From Clostridiales bacterium (GTDB taxonomy: Bacteria > Bacillota > Clostridia > Lachnospirales > Lachnospiraceae): 64,000 nucleotides of DNA. Of this stretch, positions 26,821 to 35,132 are shown piece after piece. Positions within the stretch are counted from its first letter, which is position 1. Every line of letters begins with the position of its first letter. The stretch is taken from the NCBI GenBank assembly GCA_020860715.1, contig JAJBTU010000033.1:23641-87640 (forward strand). Direction: 5' to 3'. The notes under the pieces are model-generated. The model worked only from the letters and a program-made list of their open reading frames with translations, had not been told where the DNA came from and made no database searches. The translations under genes and the position numbers were made by a program.

Positions 26821-27474
26821 ATGTTAAATCGAATCATACTGTGGATGCCGCAGCTTTTAAAGGGAGCAAGGACCACGATCATTATCACATTGATTTCCGT
26901 CAGCATCGGACTGGTGCTGGCTGTCTTTCTTGCTCTGGGCAAGATGTCAAAACACAAAATCTTCAGCGCGCCCTGCAGCGCATATATCTTTTTCTTTCGC
27001 GGGACGCCGCTGCTGATGCAGATATACTTTATTTATTTTGGCCTGCCGCAGTTAAATCCGGCGCTGACGATCCAGAGCGCTTTTGTAGCGGCACTGATCG
27101 CCTATGTATTGAATACGGCGGCCTATCTGGCGGAAAATATCCGCGCTGGTATCCAGTCCATTGACAAAGGCCAGTTTGAGGCGTCAAAGGCTCTGGGACT
27201 TACCTATGGACAGACCATGCGGCTGGTCATTATCCCGCAGACGGTGCGTAGACTGATCCCGCCGGTGGGCAACGAATTTATCATGGTACTCAAGGATGTT
27301 TCCCTCGTGGCGATCATCGGCCTGACCGACCTGACAAAGGTGACGAGAGCGATCTCGTCCTCGTCCGCGACCGCGCTGGTGTATATACCTGCCATGATCC
27401 TGTACCTGATCATTACAGCGTTCTTCACCTTTATTTTCAATAAGCTGGAGAATAAATATTCGGTATATCAATAA
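26821..27474 (+). CDS. Amino acid ABC transporter permease
   Basis: Membrane channel of the importer, 217 residues with about five helices. HisM-type signatures are FFRGTPLLMQIYFIYFGLP and the EAA loop EASKALGLTYGQTMRLVIIPQTVRRLIPP. The chosen ATG at 26821 lies after the hairpin and has AAGGATGGT before it; the longer reading would start inside the hairpin. A single permease gene implies a homodimer. The ATPase gene follows 15 bases later. Confidence 0.94.
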   Translation: MLNRIILWMPQLLKGARTTIIITLISVSIGLVLAVFLALGKMSKHKIFSAPCSAYIFFFRGTPLLMQIYFIYFGLPQLNPALTIQSAFVAALIAYVLNTAAYLAENIRAGIQSIDKGQFEASKALGLTYGQTMRLVIIPQTVRRLIPPVGNEFIMVLKDVSLVAIIGLTDLTKVTRAISSSSATALVYIPAMILYLIITAFFTFIFNKLENKYSVYQ

Positions 27475-27489
27475 AGGGGGAACAAACTC

Positions 27490-28248
27490 ATGTCAATGAT
27501 TCGTACGGAAAATATCTGCAAGAACTTCGGCGACCTGAAAGTCCTGAAAAATGTCAACCTTACTGTAGAGCAGGGCGAGGTGGTAGTCATCATCGGCCCG
27601 TCCGGAGCCGGGAAATCCACATTCCTGCGTTCTCTGAATACGCTGGAGAAAATCACCAGCGGAAAGATTTATATTGAGGATGAACTGTTTTACCACCGTG
27701 AGAACGACACCACGGTCAATAAGATGGAGAAAGAAAAATTTTCCAGCATGCTGCTGGAGATGGGCATGGTGTTTCAGCAGTTCAACCTGTTTCCGCATCT
27801 GACGGTGCTGGAGAATGTCATGCTGGCTCCCGTGAATGTGCGTAAGCGTGAAAAAGAAGAAGCGGAAAAGACGGCCCGTGAACTTCTGGAAAAAGTGGGC
27901 TTAAGCGATAAGGCGGATGTGTATCCGTCCAGACTGTCCGGCGGGCAGCAGCAGCGTGTGGCGATCGCACGTGCTCTCGCCATGGAGCCCAAGGTGATGC
28001 TCTTTGACGAGCCGACGTCGGCTCTTGACCCGGAACTGGTCGGCGAAGTGCTGAACGTGATGAAAGACCTGGCCAATCAGGGCATGACGATGCTTTGTGT
28101 CACCCACGAGATGGGTTTTGCCAGAGAAGTGGCGGACAAGGTGATTTTCATGGCGGACGGACAGATCCTGGAGGAGGGAAAGCCGGAGGAGGTTTTTGGA
28201 AATCCGAAATCGCCGCAGGCACAGCAGTTTTTGAGGAGCGTATTATAA
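27490..28248 (+). CDS. Amino acid ABC transporter ATP-binding protein
   Basis: Energising subunit of 252 residues, GlnQ/HisP type. Walker [11 protein letters not shown]-loop [17 protein letters not shown], signature [15 protein letters not shown], Walker [15 protein letters not shown], and switch His in [15 protein letters not shown] are all intact. AGGGGG precedes the ATG. It is the last gene of the operon and is followed by a strong terminator. Confidence 0.96.
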   Translation: MSMIRTENICKNFGDLKVLKNVNLTVEQGEVVVIIGPSGAGKSTFLRSLNTLEKITSGKIYIEDELFYHRENDTTVNKMEKEKFSSMLLEMGMVFQQFNLFPHLTVLENVMLAPVNVRKREKEEAEKTARELLEKVGLSDKADVYPSRLSGGQQQRVAIARALAMEPKVMLFDEPTSALDPELVGEVLNVMKDLANQGMTMLCVTHEMGFAREVADKVIFMADGQILEEGKPEEVFGNPKSPQAQQFLRSVL

Positions 28249-28274
28249 AATCATATATCAGATCAGAAACAGAT

Positions 28275-28308
28275 AACTCCGCGGGGCAGTGTGTTCCGCG
28301 GAGTTTTT
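28275..28308 (+). terminator. Terminator of the amino acid importer operon
   Basis: AACTCCGCGG (28275-28284) pairs perfectly with CCGCGGAGTT (28296-28305), followed by T's. Confidence 0.9.
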
Positions 28309-28318
28309 CATAAAGCAT

Positions 28319-28347
28319 TTGTTTTTGCAGGCAGGACGGAGTATACT
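28319..28347 (+). promoter_or_regulatory. Promoter of the DUF3737-PatB unit
   Basis: TTGTTT (28319-28324), a 17-base spacer and TATACT (28342-28347), about 108 bases before the DUF3737 start. Confidence 0.55.
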
Positions 28348-28454
28348 GATACTGCCTGTGCCGTTTGGAAATATCTGTAACTGTGAAGGGACTGTTCTGA
28401 ACAGAAAATCATTCTATAAAAGACGGCAGGAACTGCATTTGGGAGGATAGCTGC

Positions 28455-29321
28455 ATGAGTGAGAAAACAAAGATTCATCAGAAGATTCTGACCGGGGAGC
28501 GGGCGCTTTTTCAGGGGCAGGATCTGATGATCACGGATACAATTTTTGACGATGGGGAATCCCCGCTGAAGGAGAGCCGGAATATAGAACTGGACGGCTG
28601 TATGTTCAAGTGGAAATATCCGCTCTGGTACGCAAAAAATATTTCGGTGAAGGACAGCACCTGGTTTGAGATGGCCCGGGCAGGAGTGTGGTATACGGAG
28701 CATATGACCGTGGAGGATTGTGCGATCGAGGCTCCGAAGAATTTTCGCCGCTGCACGGATCTTACTCTCCGGAATGTCTCGTTCCCGAATGCGGCCGAGA
28801 CGTTCTGGAACTGCCGCGGTGTCTGCCTGGAACGGGTGACGGCAAAGGGCGATTATTTTGCCATGAACTGTGAAAATATGGCCGTGCGGGACTTTACACT
28901 CTACGGAAATTATTCATTTGACGGCGCGAAGAATGTGGAGATTCGGGATTCCCGGCTGTTATCAAAGGATTCATTCTGGAACAGCGAGAATGTGACGGTA
29001 TATGATTCGTTCATTTCCGGAGAATATCTGGGCTGGAACGCGAAGAATCTGACGCTGATCAACTGCACGGTTGAGAGCCTGCAGGGCATGTGCTACATTG
29101 ACAATCTGGTGATGAAGAACTGCAGACTGCTGAACACGACGCTGGCGTTTGAGTATTCCACGGTGGATGCAGAGATCGACAGCCACATTGACAGCGTGCT
29201 GAACCCGTCCGGCGGGAGCATTCGTGCCGGGTCCATCGGCGAACTGATTCTGGAGAAGGATAAGATCGACCCGGCGAAGACGGTGATTATCTGCAGAAAC
29301 AGCGCGGATGTTCCGGCCTGA
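28455..29321 (+). CDS. DUF3737 family protein (right-handed beta-helix-like)
   Basis: A 288-residue cytoplasmic protein of unknown function. It is built from short repeating strands, each with an aromatic residue plus Asp/Asn (NIELDGCMFKWKYPLWYAKN, NISVKDSTWFEMARAG, LTLRNVSF, VEIRDSRLLSKDSFWNSEN), consistent with a parallel beta-helix. The family is common in gut Firmicutes and often lies beside PLP lyases, as here, where a PatB-type gene starts 41 bases downstream. No signal peptide is present. GGGAGG precedes the ATG. Confidence 0.85.
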   Translation: MSEKTKIHQKILTGERALFQGQDLMITDTIFDDGESPLKESRNIELDGCMFKWKYPLWYAKNISVKDSTWFEMARAGVWYTEHMTVEDCAIEAPKNFRRCTDLTLRNVSFPNAAETFWNCRGVCLERVTAKGDYFAMNCENMAVRDFTLYGNYSFDGAKNVEIRDSRLLSKDSFWNSENVTVYDSFISGEYLGWNAKNLTLINCTVESLQGMCYIDNLVMKNCRLLNTTLAFEYSTVDAEIDSHIDSVLNPSGGSIRAGSIGELILEKDKIDPAKTVIICRNSADVPA

Positions 29322-29362
29322 GGCGGGGCTGTGTAAAAGAAAGCCGGAAGGAGACAGGAAAA

Positions 29363-30589
29363 ATGATTTATGACTTTGACACTCCGGTAGACCGGAGAAA
29401 CACCAATTCCCTGAAATGGAATGTGAAAGAGAATGAACTGCCCATGTGGGTAGCGGATATGGATTTCAGGGCAGCCCCGGAGATTCTGGAAGCCATCCAG
29501 ACGCGTGCCACGCACGGGGTATTCGGCTATACAGATATTCCGGACGCCTGGTATGAGGCTTATATCGGCTGGTGGGAGAGCCGCCATGGTTTCCGGATGG
29601 AGAAGGACTGGCTGATTTTCTGCACGGGCACCATACCGGCCATCTCCAGCATGGTGCGCAAGCTGACGACTCCGGCGGAAAAGGTGCTGGTGCAGACACC
29701 GGTCTACAATAACTTTTTTAACTCGATCATAAATAACGGGCGCCAGGTGCTCGAAAGCCCGCTGGTGTATGATGGGGAAGCCTATCATATGGACTTTGCA
29801 GATCTGGAGGAGAAACTGGCCGACCCGCAGACATCCCTGATGATTCTCTGCAATCCGCAGAATCCGACAGGGAACATCTGGGACCGCGAGACGCTCGCAC
29901 GTATCGGAGACCTGTGCAAAAAATATCATGTGACGGTGATTTCGGACGAGATTCACTGTGACCTCACCTCGCCGGGGTATGAGTACGTTCCGTTTGCTTC
30001 CGTGTCGGATACCTGCCATGAGATCAGCGTGACCTGTCTGGCGCCGACCAAGACGTTCAATCTGGCCGGGCTGCAGACGGCAGCCGTCGCTGTGCCGGAT
30101 GAGACCTTGCGCCATAAGGTCTGGCGCGGTCTGAACACGGACGAGGCGGCGGAACCGAATGCCTTCGCGGTGGACGCGGCGGCCGCGGCCTTTACCAAAG
30201 GAGCTCCGTGGCTGGATGAACTGCGGGCCTACATGGAGGAAAACAAAAAGACGGTGACAGAGTATGCCGCGGAGCACATTCCGCAGCTGCATGTGGTTCC
30301 GTCAAAGGCGACCTATCTGATGTGGCTGGACTGCGGGGCATGGGTGACAGCGGCGCGATCGGGTAATCCGTTATCGGCAGGGGCCTCTTCTCAGAAAGGT
30401 GGGGCAGATCCATCGGTTGATATCGCTCCGTTTATCCGGGAGAAGACCGGTCTGTATGTCTCCTCCGGAAGCGCATACGGCGGGAATGGCGCGCAGTTCC
30501 TGCGCATGAATGTCGCCTGCCCGCGCTCACGGGTCCTGGATGGCATGCAGAGACTGGAAGCGGGTCTCGCGCAGCTTGCTGCTTTATAA
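29363..30589 (+). CDS. MalY/PatB family aminotransferase (cystathionine beta-lyase type)
   Basis: A 408-residue PLP enzyme. The opening YDFDTPVDRRNTNSLKWN and LPMWVADMDF are the MalY/PatB hallmarks. CNPQNPTGNIWDRE, ISDEIHCDL and the Schiff-base lysine in APTKTFNLAGLQ are intact. Members cleave cystathionine or cysteine C-S bonds. A roughly 25-residue low-complexity insertion lies near residues 335-355, before the conserved FIREKTGLYVSSGSAYG. GGAAGGAGA precedes the ATG. It probably shares a transcript with the DUF3737 gene. Confidence 0.92.
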   Translation: MIYDFDTPVDRRNTNSLKWNVKENELPMWVADMDFRAAPEILEAIQTRATHGVFGYTDIPDAWYEAYIGWWESRHGFRMEKDWLIFCTGTIPAISSMVRKLTTPAEKVLVQTPVYNNFFNSIINNGRQVLESPLVYDGEAYHMDFADLEEKLADPQTSLMILCNPQNPTGNIWDRETLARIGDLCKKYHVTVISDEIHCDLTSPGYEYVPFASVSDTCHEISVTCLAPTKTFNLAGLQTAAVAVPDETLRHKVWRGLNTDEAAEPNAFAVDAAAAAFTKGAPWLDELRAYMEENKKTVTEYAAEHIPQLHVVPSKATYLMWLDCGAWVTAARSGNPLSAGASSQKGGADPSVDIAPFIREKTGLYVSSGSAYGGNGAQFLRMNVACPRSRVLDGMQRLEAGLAQLAAL

Positions 30590-30612
30590 TGGAATACGCC
30601 CAAAAAGAGCCC

Positions 30613-30650
30613 GGAGCCGCCGCAGGCTGTGCAGCGATTCCGGGCGTTCG
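30613..30650. other. Possible hairpin between convergent genes
   Basis: AGCCCGGA and TCCGGGC can pair around a long loop. No clear T-tract follows on either strand, so it is a weak terminator candidate for the two convergent genes. Confidence 0.3.
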
Positions 30651-30673
30651 GATGTATTCATAGAATGAATTCT

Positions 30674-32059
30674 TTATGACGCTTCTGCGAAGGCTTCAAT
30701 GTAGATTCCGTCAACACTCTCCGGCATCCAGACGCCGATGCAGTCCCCATCTGCGTTCACGATCGCGGCCGGCAGGAGCGAATCGTCTTCAAGCAGCATT
30801 TCCTCAATCGAGTCGGCGTTTTCACATTCCAGTCCATATAACCCGTCTGAGAGCACGGAGGAGCCGGAAATAGTGATGCTTGCTGTTTTTACTTCCAGAT
30901 CCCCATCAAGATAAAGGAGGGTCGCCGATTCACCGATACTGGCGCGTACCGCTTCATAGACCAGATAATCCTCATCCGGATCTCCGCTCCAACTGTCTGC
31001 GGAGAACAACGCCATCCCGGTATCTCCCCGTACGCCCGCGTATGTGACCTCTACCGAACCGGTCTCGATATAAGCCTGATAAGAGGCTGCTTCCGAGGTA
31101 TAGACAGAAGAATCCGCCATCACGACCAGAGAGCCGTCTCCGCCGTCTAAGACGACAGCGGAAGAATACGCAACGATCTCATCGTCGGAATCGGTCCCCA
31201 CCAGAAGCGCGAGATATTCAGGCACTTCTGCTTCGGCTTCCGCTTCAGTTTCTTCCCCGCTGGTCATATCATCCAGCAGACCTTTGGCCAGATTGTCTGC
31301 ATCCGCCTCTTCTTCGGCCATGTCTGCAGCCATTTCTTCATCGGCTGTGTCTGCAGCTTCTTCTTCTGCTTCTGCATCCGTTTCTTCCGAATGGAATTCC
31401 TCCGCATCCGACATGAGACTGAAGAATGTCCCTGCACTCGAATAGATGCCGATGAGATTCCCGTCGTCATCGATCAGACCCGACAGTTCAAGACCAACGC
31501 CGTTGCTGTAGGCATCATCCGATAACACATCGCCATCCAGCGTCAGGATCTCTGTGCTTCCGATCGTTTCCAGCGAGGCTTTCGTCAGACGGATCTGTTC
31601 ACTTGACGCTTCCAGATCATTGTCAAAAAATACGCAGTGCACGATAGAATCCTGTTGAGGATAATCCAGTGTCACATAACGCGAGGACGACGGGGAACTG
31701 CCGGTAAATTCAAGTGTGAGCAGAGAATAATCGGTCATCTGGCCTGTGACTTCCACATCATAGGAAACCATTTCATCAAAATCTGCCAGAGAGTAGGTAA
31801 CCGCGTCCTCTGATGCTGCCGAGAGGTCCGTGACGATAAACACCGAACCGTCTGTATTCTGCACGATAAATGCGGCTCCGTAGGAAACAAGCTCATCCTC
31901 GGAATCACTTCCCATTATGAGAAAGATCTTGTCCGTCTGATCCTCCGAAGAAGAAGAGTCGGACGCTGCGGCCGGGACGGACATCGCTGCTGCCATCGAG
32001 AAGATCAGGAGCAGCACACTCCATAATTTTGTGAGACGGTTTGTCTTTTTTTGATTCAT
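30674..32059 (-). CDS. Exported protein with two degenerate protease-like repeats
   Basis: A 461-residue exported protein I cannot assign to a named family. A signal peptide (LWSVLLLIFSMAAAMSVPAAA) is followed by two homologous units separated by an Asp/Glu/Ala-rich linker. Unit 1 begins FLIMGSDSEDELVSYGAAFI and unit 2 LALLVGTDSDDEIVAYSSAV. Both keep a DGSxxVxxD-type strand, a DxSLLTLEF or DTGMALFS strand, an LDGDVL or LDGDL strand and an ending like DDDGNLIGIYSS or NADGDCIGVW. That order of strands resembles trypsin-like/HtrA proteases, but no His-Asp-Ser triad is visible. AAAGGAGGA precedes the ATG at 32059. The gene is controlled by the operator-bearing promoter described nearby. Confidence 0.7.
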   Translation of the reverse strand: MNQKKTNRLTKLWSVLLLIFSMAAAMSVPAAASDSSSSEDQTDKIFLIMGSDSEDELVSYGAAFIVQNTDGSVFIVTDLSAASEDAVTYSLADFDEMVSYDVEVTGQMTDYSLLTLEFTGSSPSSSRYVTLDYPQQDSIVHCVFFDNDLEASSEQIRLTKASLETIGSTEILTLDGDVLSDDAYSNGVGLELSGLIDDDGNLIGIYSSAGTFFSLMSDAEEFHSEETDAEAEEEAADTADEEMAADMAEEEADADNLAKGLLDDMTSGEETEAEAEAEVPEYLALLVGTDSDDEIVAYSSAVVLDGGDGSLVVMADSSVYTSEAASYQAYIETGSVEVTYAGVRGDTGMALFSADSWSGDPDEDYLVYEAVRASIGESATLLYLDGDLEVKTASITISGSSVLSDGLYGLECENADSIEEMLLEDDSLLPAAIVNADGDCIGVWMPESVDGIYIEAFAEAS

Positions 32060-32112
32060 GTTCAAAATCCTCCTTTTCTGATGTACAGATCACACGTACT
32101 CCCTTTTGAGTC

Positions 32113-32141
32113 AGTATAACGTAAATACGTTATAATTTCAA
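32113..32141 (-). promoter_or_regulatory. Promoter of the exported repeat protein, overlapping an operator
   Basis: On the minus strand TTGAAA (32141-32136), a 17-base spacer and TATACT (32118-32113). The spacer and -10 contain a perfect inverted repeat. Confidence 0.78.
32115..32134. promoter_or_regulatory. Operator 1: TATAACG-N6-CGTTATA
   Basis: Perfect 7-bp inverted repeat with a 6-base centre (TAAATA), in fact extending to a 9-2-9 palindrome. It covers the spacer and overlaps the -10 of the minus-strand promoter, the usual place for a repressor. Confidence 0.75.
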
Positions 32142-32341
32142 CTCGAAATCTTAATATGGAAGCCATGAAAAGAGATCGTCAGGGGTTCTTTCATTTCAGC
32201 CGCCGCGGCTGCGCTGTGGTTTTCTGTACGTTTGTTTATGATGATCGAAGTTTACCAGATCAGCTTCTTTTTTTATCTACTCGGAGTAGAAAAAAACAGG
32301 AGAAATAAGAGTATGGTAGAGACATCAGAAAAAAGTTCTGA
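32142..32341. other. Central part of a 379-base divergent intergenic region
   Basis: Between the two divergent promoters I see no gene. The only structure is TCTACTC-G-GAGTAGA (32276-32290), flanked by T-run and A-run. It could be an operator or a small bidirectional terminator. Confidence 0.4.
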
Positions 32342-32370
32342 TTGTTATTATAACGGATATGCGTTATAAT
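32342..32370 (+). promoter_or_regulatory. Promoter of the exported zinc-repeat protein, overlapping an operator
   Basis: TTGTTA (32342-32347), a 17-base spacer and a perfect TATAAT (32365-32370). It has the same layout as the divergent promoter: the inverted repeat sits in the spacer and -10. Confidence 0.78.
32349..32368. promoter_or_regulatory. Operator 2: TATAACG-N6-CGTTATA
   Basis: Perfect inverted repeat with centre GATATG. The half-sites are identical to operator 1, with the same spacing and the same position relative to the promoter. Confidence 0.75.
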
Positions 32371-32438
32371 CAGGAAAAATGAAATCAGGACATCAAAGAA
32401 GCAAATAATAAAACGATAAGAATTAAGGAGGTTCTATC

Positions 32439-33446
32439 ATGAAAAAAACAGGTACAGCATTATTATTGACAATGGGTTTGATCTTTACAGCGAGTGTGGC
32501 TCCGCTGACGGATGCTTCCGTCCTTGTGGCTTCCGCATCGTCGGGGGTATCCATCTTCGACGCGGCGGGAACGGCTTCGTCCTCTGATGCGTCGGAAGAT
32601 TCCGATGCGGAATCGAACGAGTCGGTATACATCATTGGAGAAGGCCTGGAAGACGGAGAAGAAACAGAAGCAGCCGCGTCTGCGTCCGCGCAGGAAACAG
32701 AAGCGTCTTCTTCGGATGCGGTGAACGATCTGCTGACGATCCAGAATCCGGAGGACTATTTTGGAACAACGCCGATACAGGTAGGCAGCAACGATGAGGC
32801 AGTTTATCTGATCTTTAAGTTTAAAAGCGCGGAGGATGCGAGCCGCGCATACGATGAGTATTCAGAACTGCTGCTGGAGAAATTCACGGAGGCGAGCACC
32901 GGGAAAAACTGGATGCGCTGTTTCTGCTATGCCGGCAATGACGGGGTGTACGGCTTTTACAAATCGCAAGCAGGATGTACGATTGTAGCGGATCTTCTTT
33001 ATATGGAGGAAGTGCCAAACGAGCTGCAGATCGATATCAGCAAGGACCTGACGATCATGGATCTGGGAGAGCGTCCTGCAACGGAGTATTACATGATTGA
33101 GGGAAGCGCAAGCCTGAGCGATCTGGATGAGACTTCTGCCGACTCGGAGGACAGCGGGACGGCGAACACAACTTCAACGAGCAGCTCTACGGATTATGAC
33201 ATCTATGATGATGACGATGATGACAGCAGCACCGGACTCAAGACTATGTGCGTAAAATGTCATGGCACGAAAAAGATTGAATGTTCGAATTGTGACGGGA
33301 AAGGATATAAGGAAGTATATATTCAGACTCCGAATTATTCCGGACACAGCGATACGTCAACTACAGCGTATGAGGACTGCATGAAATGCCACGGCACAGG
33401 AGAGGTTACCTGTACCCGCTGCGATGGGACAGGGTATGAGCCGTGA
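32439..33446 (+). CDS. Exported protein with C-terminal DnaJ-type zinc repeats
   Basis: A 335-residue protein of unknown function. It has a signal peptide (TALLLTMGLIFTASVAPLT) and a Ser/Ala/Glu/Asp-rich segment. A folded domain from PEDYFGTTPIQ to about residue 215 contains AEDASRAYDEYSELLLEKF, which resembles units in the next gene. An acidic D-repeat linker follows, then two CxxCxG-CxxCxG pairs (CVKCHGTKKIECSNCDGKG and CMKCHGTGEVTCTRCDGTG), the zinc-binding pattern of the DnaJ central domain. J-domain and peptide-binding parts are absent, and the protein is outside the cytoplasm, which is unusual for this zinc fold. AAGGAGG precedes the ATG. The next gene starts 40 bases later. Confidence 0.75.
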   Translation: MKKTGTALLLTMGLIFTASVAPLTDASVLVASASSGVSIFDAAGTASSSDASEDSDAESNESVYIIGEGLEDGEETEAAASASAQETEASSSDAVNDLLTIQNPEDYFGTTPIQVGSNDEAVYLIFKFKSAEDASRAYDEYSELLLEKFTEASTGKNWMRCFCYAGNDGVYGFYKSQAGCTIVADLLYMEEVPNELQIDISKDLTIMDLGERPATEYYMIEGSASLSDLDETSADSEDSGTANTTSTSSSTDYDIYDDDDDDSSTGLKTMCVKCHGTKKIECSNCDGKGYKEVYIQTPNYSGHSDTSTTAYEDCMKCHGTGEVTCTRCDGTGYEP

Positions 33447-33486
33447 CAATAAAGGATAAATTGTGATCGGAAAAAGGAGTCGGAGT

Positions 33487-34449
33487 ATGAAAATGAAAAG
33501 TTTACACAGAACAGGAACAGGTGCTTTTATAACGGCTGCCGGGCTTATGTCGGCGCTGATCATCTCACAGGGGATTTCCTGTGAAAAGGTATCTGCCCAG
33601 ACGCAGATCGTGCTTCCGGATCCGGTCGCCTTTTTCAATGCTGAGGAAGATGAGATTTTAGATGTTCCTGATGGTGAAAATTTTGAATATAGCAGTGCTA
33701 CTGGATATGATGTGATGGATGCGGTGGAAGCCTATGCGAATCTGCTGATATCCGATTATAATTTTAAAACGGAGGTCTGGGAGATTGATTATGATAGCAT
33801 TTCTGATCCGGATCCGGAGGATTTTATGCTCATAGAAGTGGAAATCACCCTTGCTTATGATGGAGATCCGGAGGAAGGGGAAATTTTCATCAGATATGCG
33901 CATAATAATGAAGAGAGAAATATATTCGCGATGGGCACGGCTGACGGCGTTTTCTCTTCTTATACGCTGGCGGAGACGGAGCCCTACGTACAGGGCAGTG
34001 CAGTTTTTTCACTGCCTGATCCGGATACAGTTCTTGGTGCTGAGGGCAAATGGGTGAAAGACTCAGCTGCCGTAAAGTATCGGCTGGATGCGGATGCGGA
34101 GACGGCAGCGTCCGCCTATGTGTCTCTTCTTGAATCGGATTATGGCTTTCAGATCATAAATAAGGAATATGACTATGAGTCATCAGAGGTTGCAGATTAC
34201 GTTATGACGGTTGACCTTGCGCCGGAAGGAGACCGGACGCAGGGAAAGGTCACCGTGATCGCGTCGTCGATCAGCGATGATCAGGATTATATTTACATTT
34301 ATGTTTCCAATCTCTCTGCGGACGTATCCCTGAACTGGGAGGAAATCACGGGGACAAATTCAGAAGATGGAAGTGCGTCGTCACAGGGAGAGGACGGGGA
34401 AGACAAAAGCCTGAACATTTCGGATATCAGAGGACTGCTTGGTGATTAA
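33487..34449 (+). CDS. Exported acidic protein with internal duplication
   Basis: A 320-residue protein with a signal peptide (cleavage near KVSAQT) and two similar units. Unit 1 runs from LPDPVAFFNAEEDE to DAVEAYANLLISDYNFKTE, and unit 2 from LPDPDTVLGAEGKW to TAASAYVSLLESDYGFQI; each continues with strands of alternating charge. A helix of the same type (AYDEYSELLLEKF) occurs in the preceding gene's product, so the three copies are probably one domain family. No known family was recognised. AGGAG lies 8 bases before the chosen ATG at 33487. It is likely co-transcribed with the zinc-repeat gene and therefore also under operator 2. Confidence 0.7.
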   Translation: MKMKSLHRTGTGAFITAAGLMSALIISQGISCEKVSAQTQIVLPDPVAFFNAEEDEILDVPDGENFEYSSATGYDVMDAVEAYANLLISDYNFKTEVWEIDYDSISDPDPEDFMLIEVEITLAYDGDPEEGEIFIRYAHNNEERNIFAMGTADGVFSSYTLAETEPYVQGSAVFSLPDPDTVLGAEGKWVKDSAAVKYRLDADAETAASAYVSLLESDYGFQIINKEYDYESSEVADYVMTVDLAPEGDRTQGKVTVIASSISDDQDYIYIYVSNLSADVSLNWEEITGTNSEDGSASSQGEDGEDKSLNISDIRGLLGD

Positions 34450-34530
34450 ATTACGGATGCCTGATGTGTGAATGGTCTGTGAGCGGTCTGCAGGCGGGAA
34501 ACAAAATGAGATATAAATGATAATATGACA

Positions 34531-34575
34531 AAAAGGCCGTTCTGCTTTTACGGTGAAGCGGAACGGTCATTTTTC
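34531..34575. terminator. Bidirectional terminator between convergent genes
   Basis: GGCCGTTCTGCTT pairs with AAGCGGAACGGTC (one mismatch plus one wobble), with an A-run before and a T-run after. The stop codon of the minus-strand regulator (34567-34569) lies in the stem. Confidence 0.85.
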
Positions 34576-34896
34576 TGACAATCCTTTCATATAGGCGAGT
34601 GCCAGCTCCTGCTTCTGCGGCGGAAGAGAAGTGAAAAGGGAAAGACATCTTGCCTGCTCATCGGTCAGCCCGCTTACGTCCCGGTTCGGATCGAAAAAGT
34701 CCGTAATAGAGATACCGAAACCGTCGCAGATCTTCTGCAGCGTCGTGAGCGAGGGCAGATTCTGCTTGTGAAGCATGGTATTCAGAGTCGAATAGGTGAT
34801 GCCGGAGGCCTTGGCCAGCCGGTAGTAAGACCAGCCCCGCTCTTCACACAATTCCTGAATGCGGTTGAGTGCCTGTAATTCTTTTGAATCCTTCAT
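34567..34896 (-). CDS. XRE family transcriptional regulator
   Basis: A 109-residue DNA-binding protein. The Cro/C1-type helix-turn-helix spans about residues 12-66 (ELCEERGWSYYRLAKASGIT, then LPSLTTLQKICDGFGISITDFF), followed by a short C-terminal helical tail. It lies between the exported-protein genes and the kinase/phosphatase genes and is transcribed convergently with the former. It is a candidate for binding the two TATAACG-N6-CGTTATA operators. Its own start region contains a single half-site (CGTTATG, including the start codon). AAAGGAAAG precedes the ATG. The target is inferred from proximity only. Confidence 0.88.
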   Translation of the reverse strand: MKDSKELQALNRIQELCEERGWSYYRLAKASGITYSTLNTMLHKQNLPSLTTLQKICDGFGISITDFFDPNRDVSGLTDEQARCLSLFTSLPPQKQELALAYMKGLSEK

Positions 34897-34993
34897 AACG
34901 ATCAGTCTTTCCTTTTGATTCGAAAATCATTCCCCTGCTTTTTATTTTTCTTATTCATGATAGCCGAAATTCCGGAAATCACAAGATGTAAAT

Positions 34994-35027
34994 AAACGAT
35001 ATAAATAGCACGTTAAAACGATATAAT
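34994..35027 (+). promoter_or_regulatory. Promoter region of the PP2C gene with direct repeats
   Basis: TATAAT (35022-35027) lacks a good -35 at 16-18 bases. AAACGATATAA occurs twice, at 34994-35004 and 35016-35026, exactly 22 bases apart (two DNA turns), and between them CGTT-AA-AACG (35011-35020) is palindromic. This is consistent with activator or repressor binding. Confidence 0.5.
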
Positions 35028-35132
35028 CTGCACAGGGTTTTGTATGTCTGTACACACGGAGTAGATAAAACAGAAGCGTATTCTGATAGACTCTGGACAT
35101 CAGATGGAAACAGAAAACAGGAGGTGTGTGTC

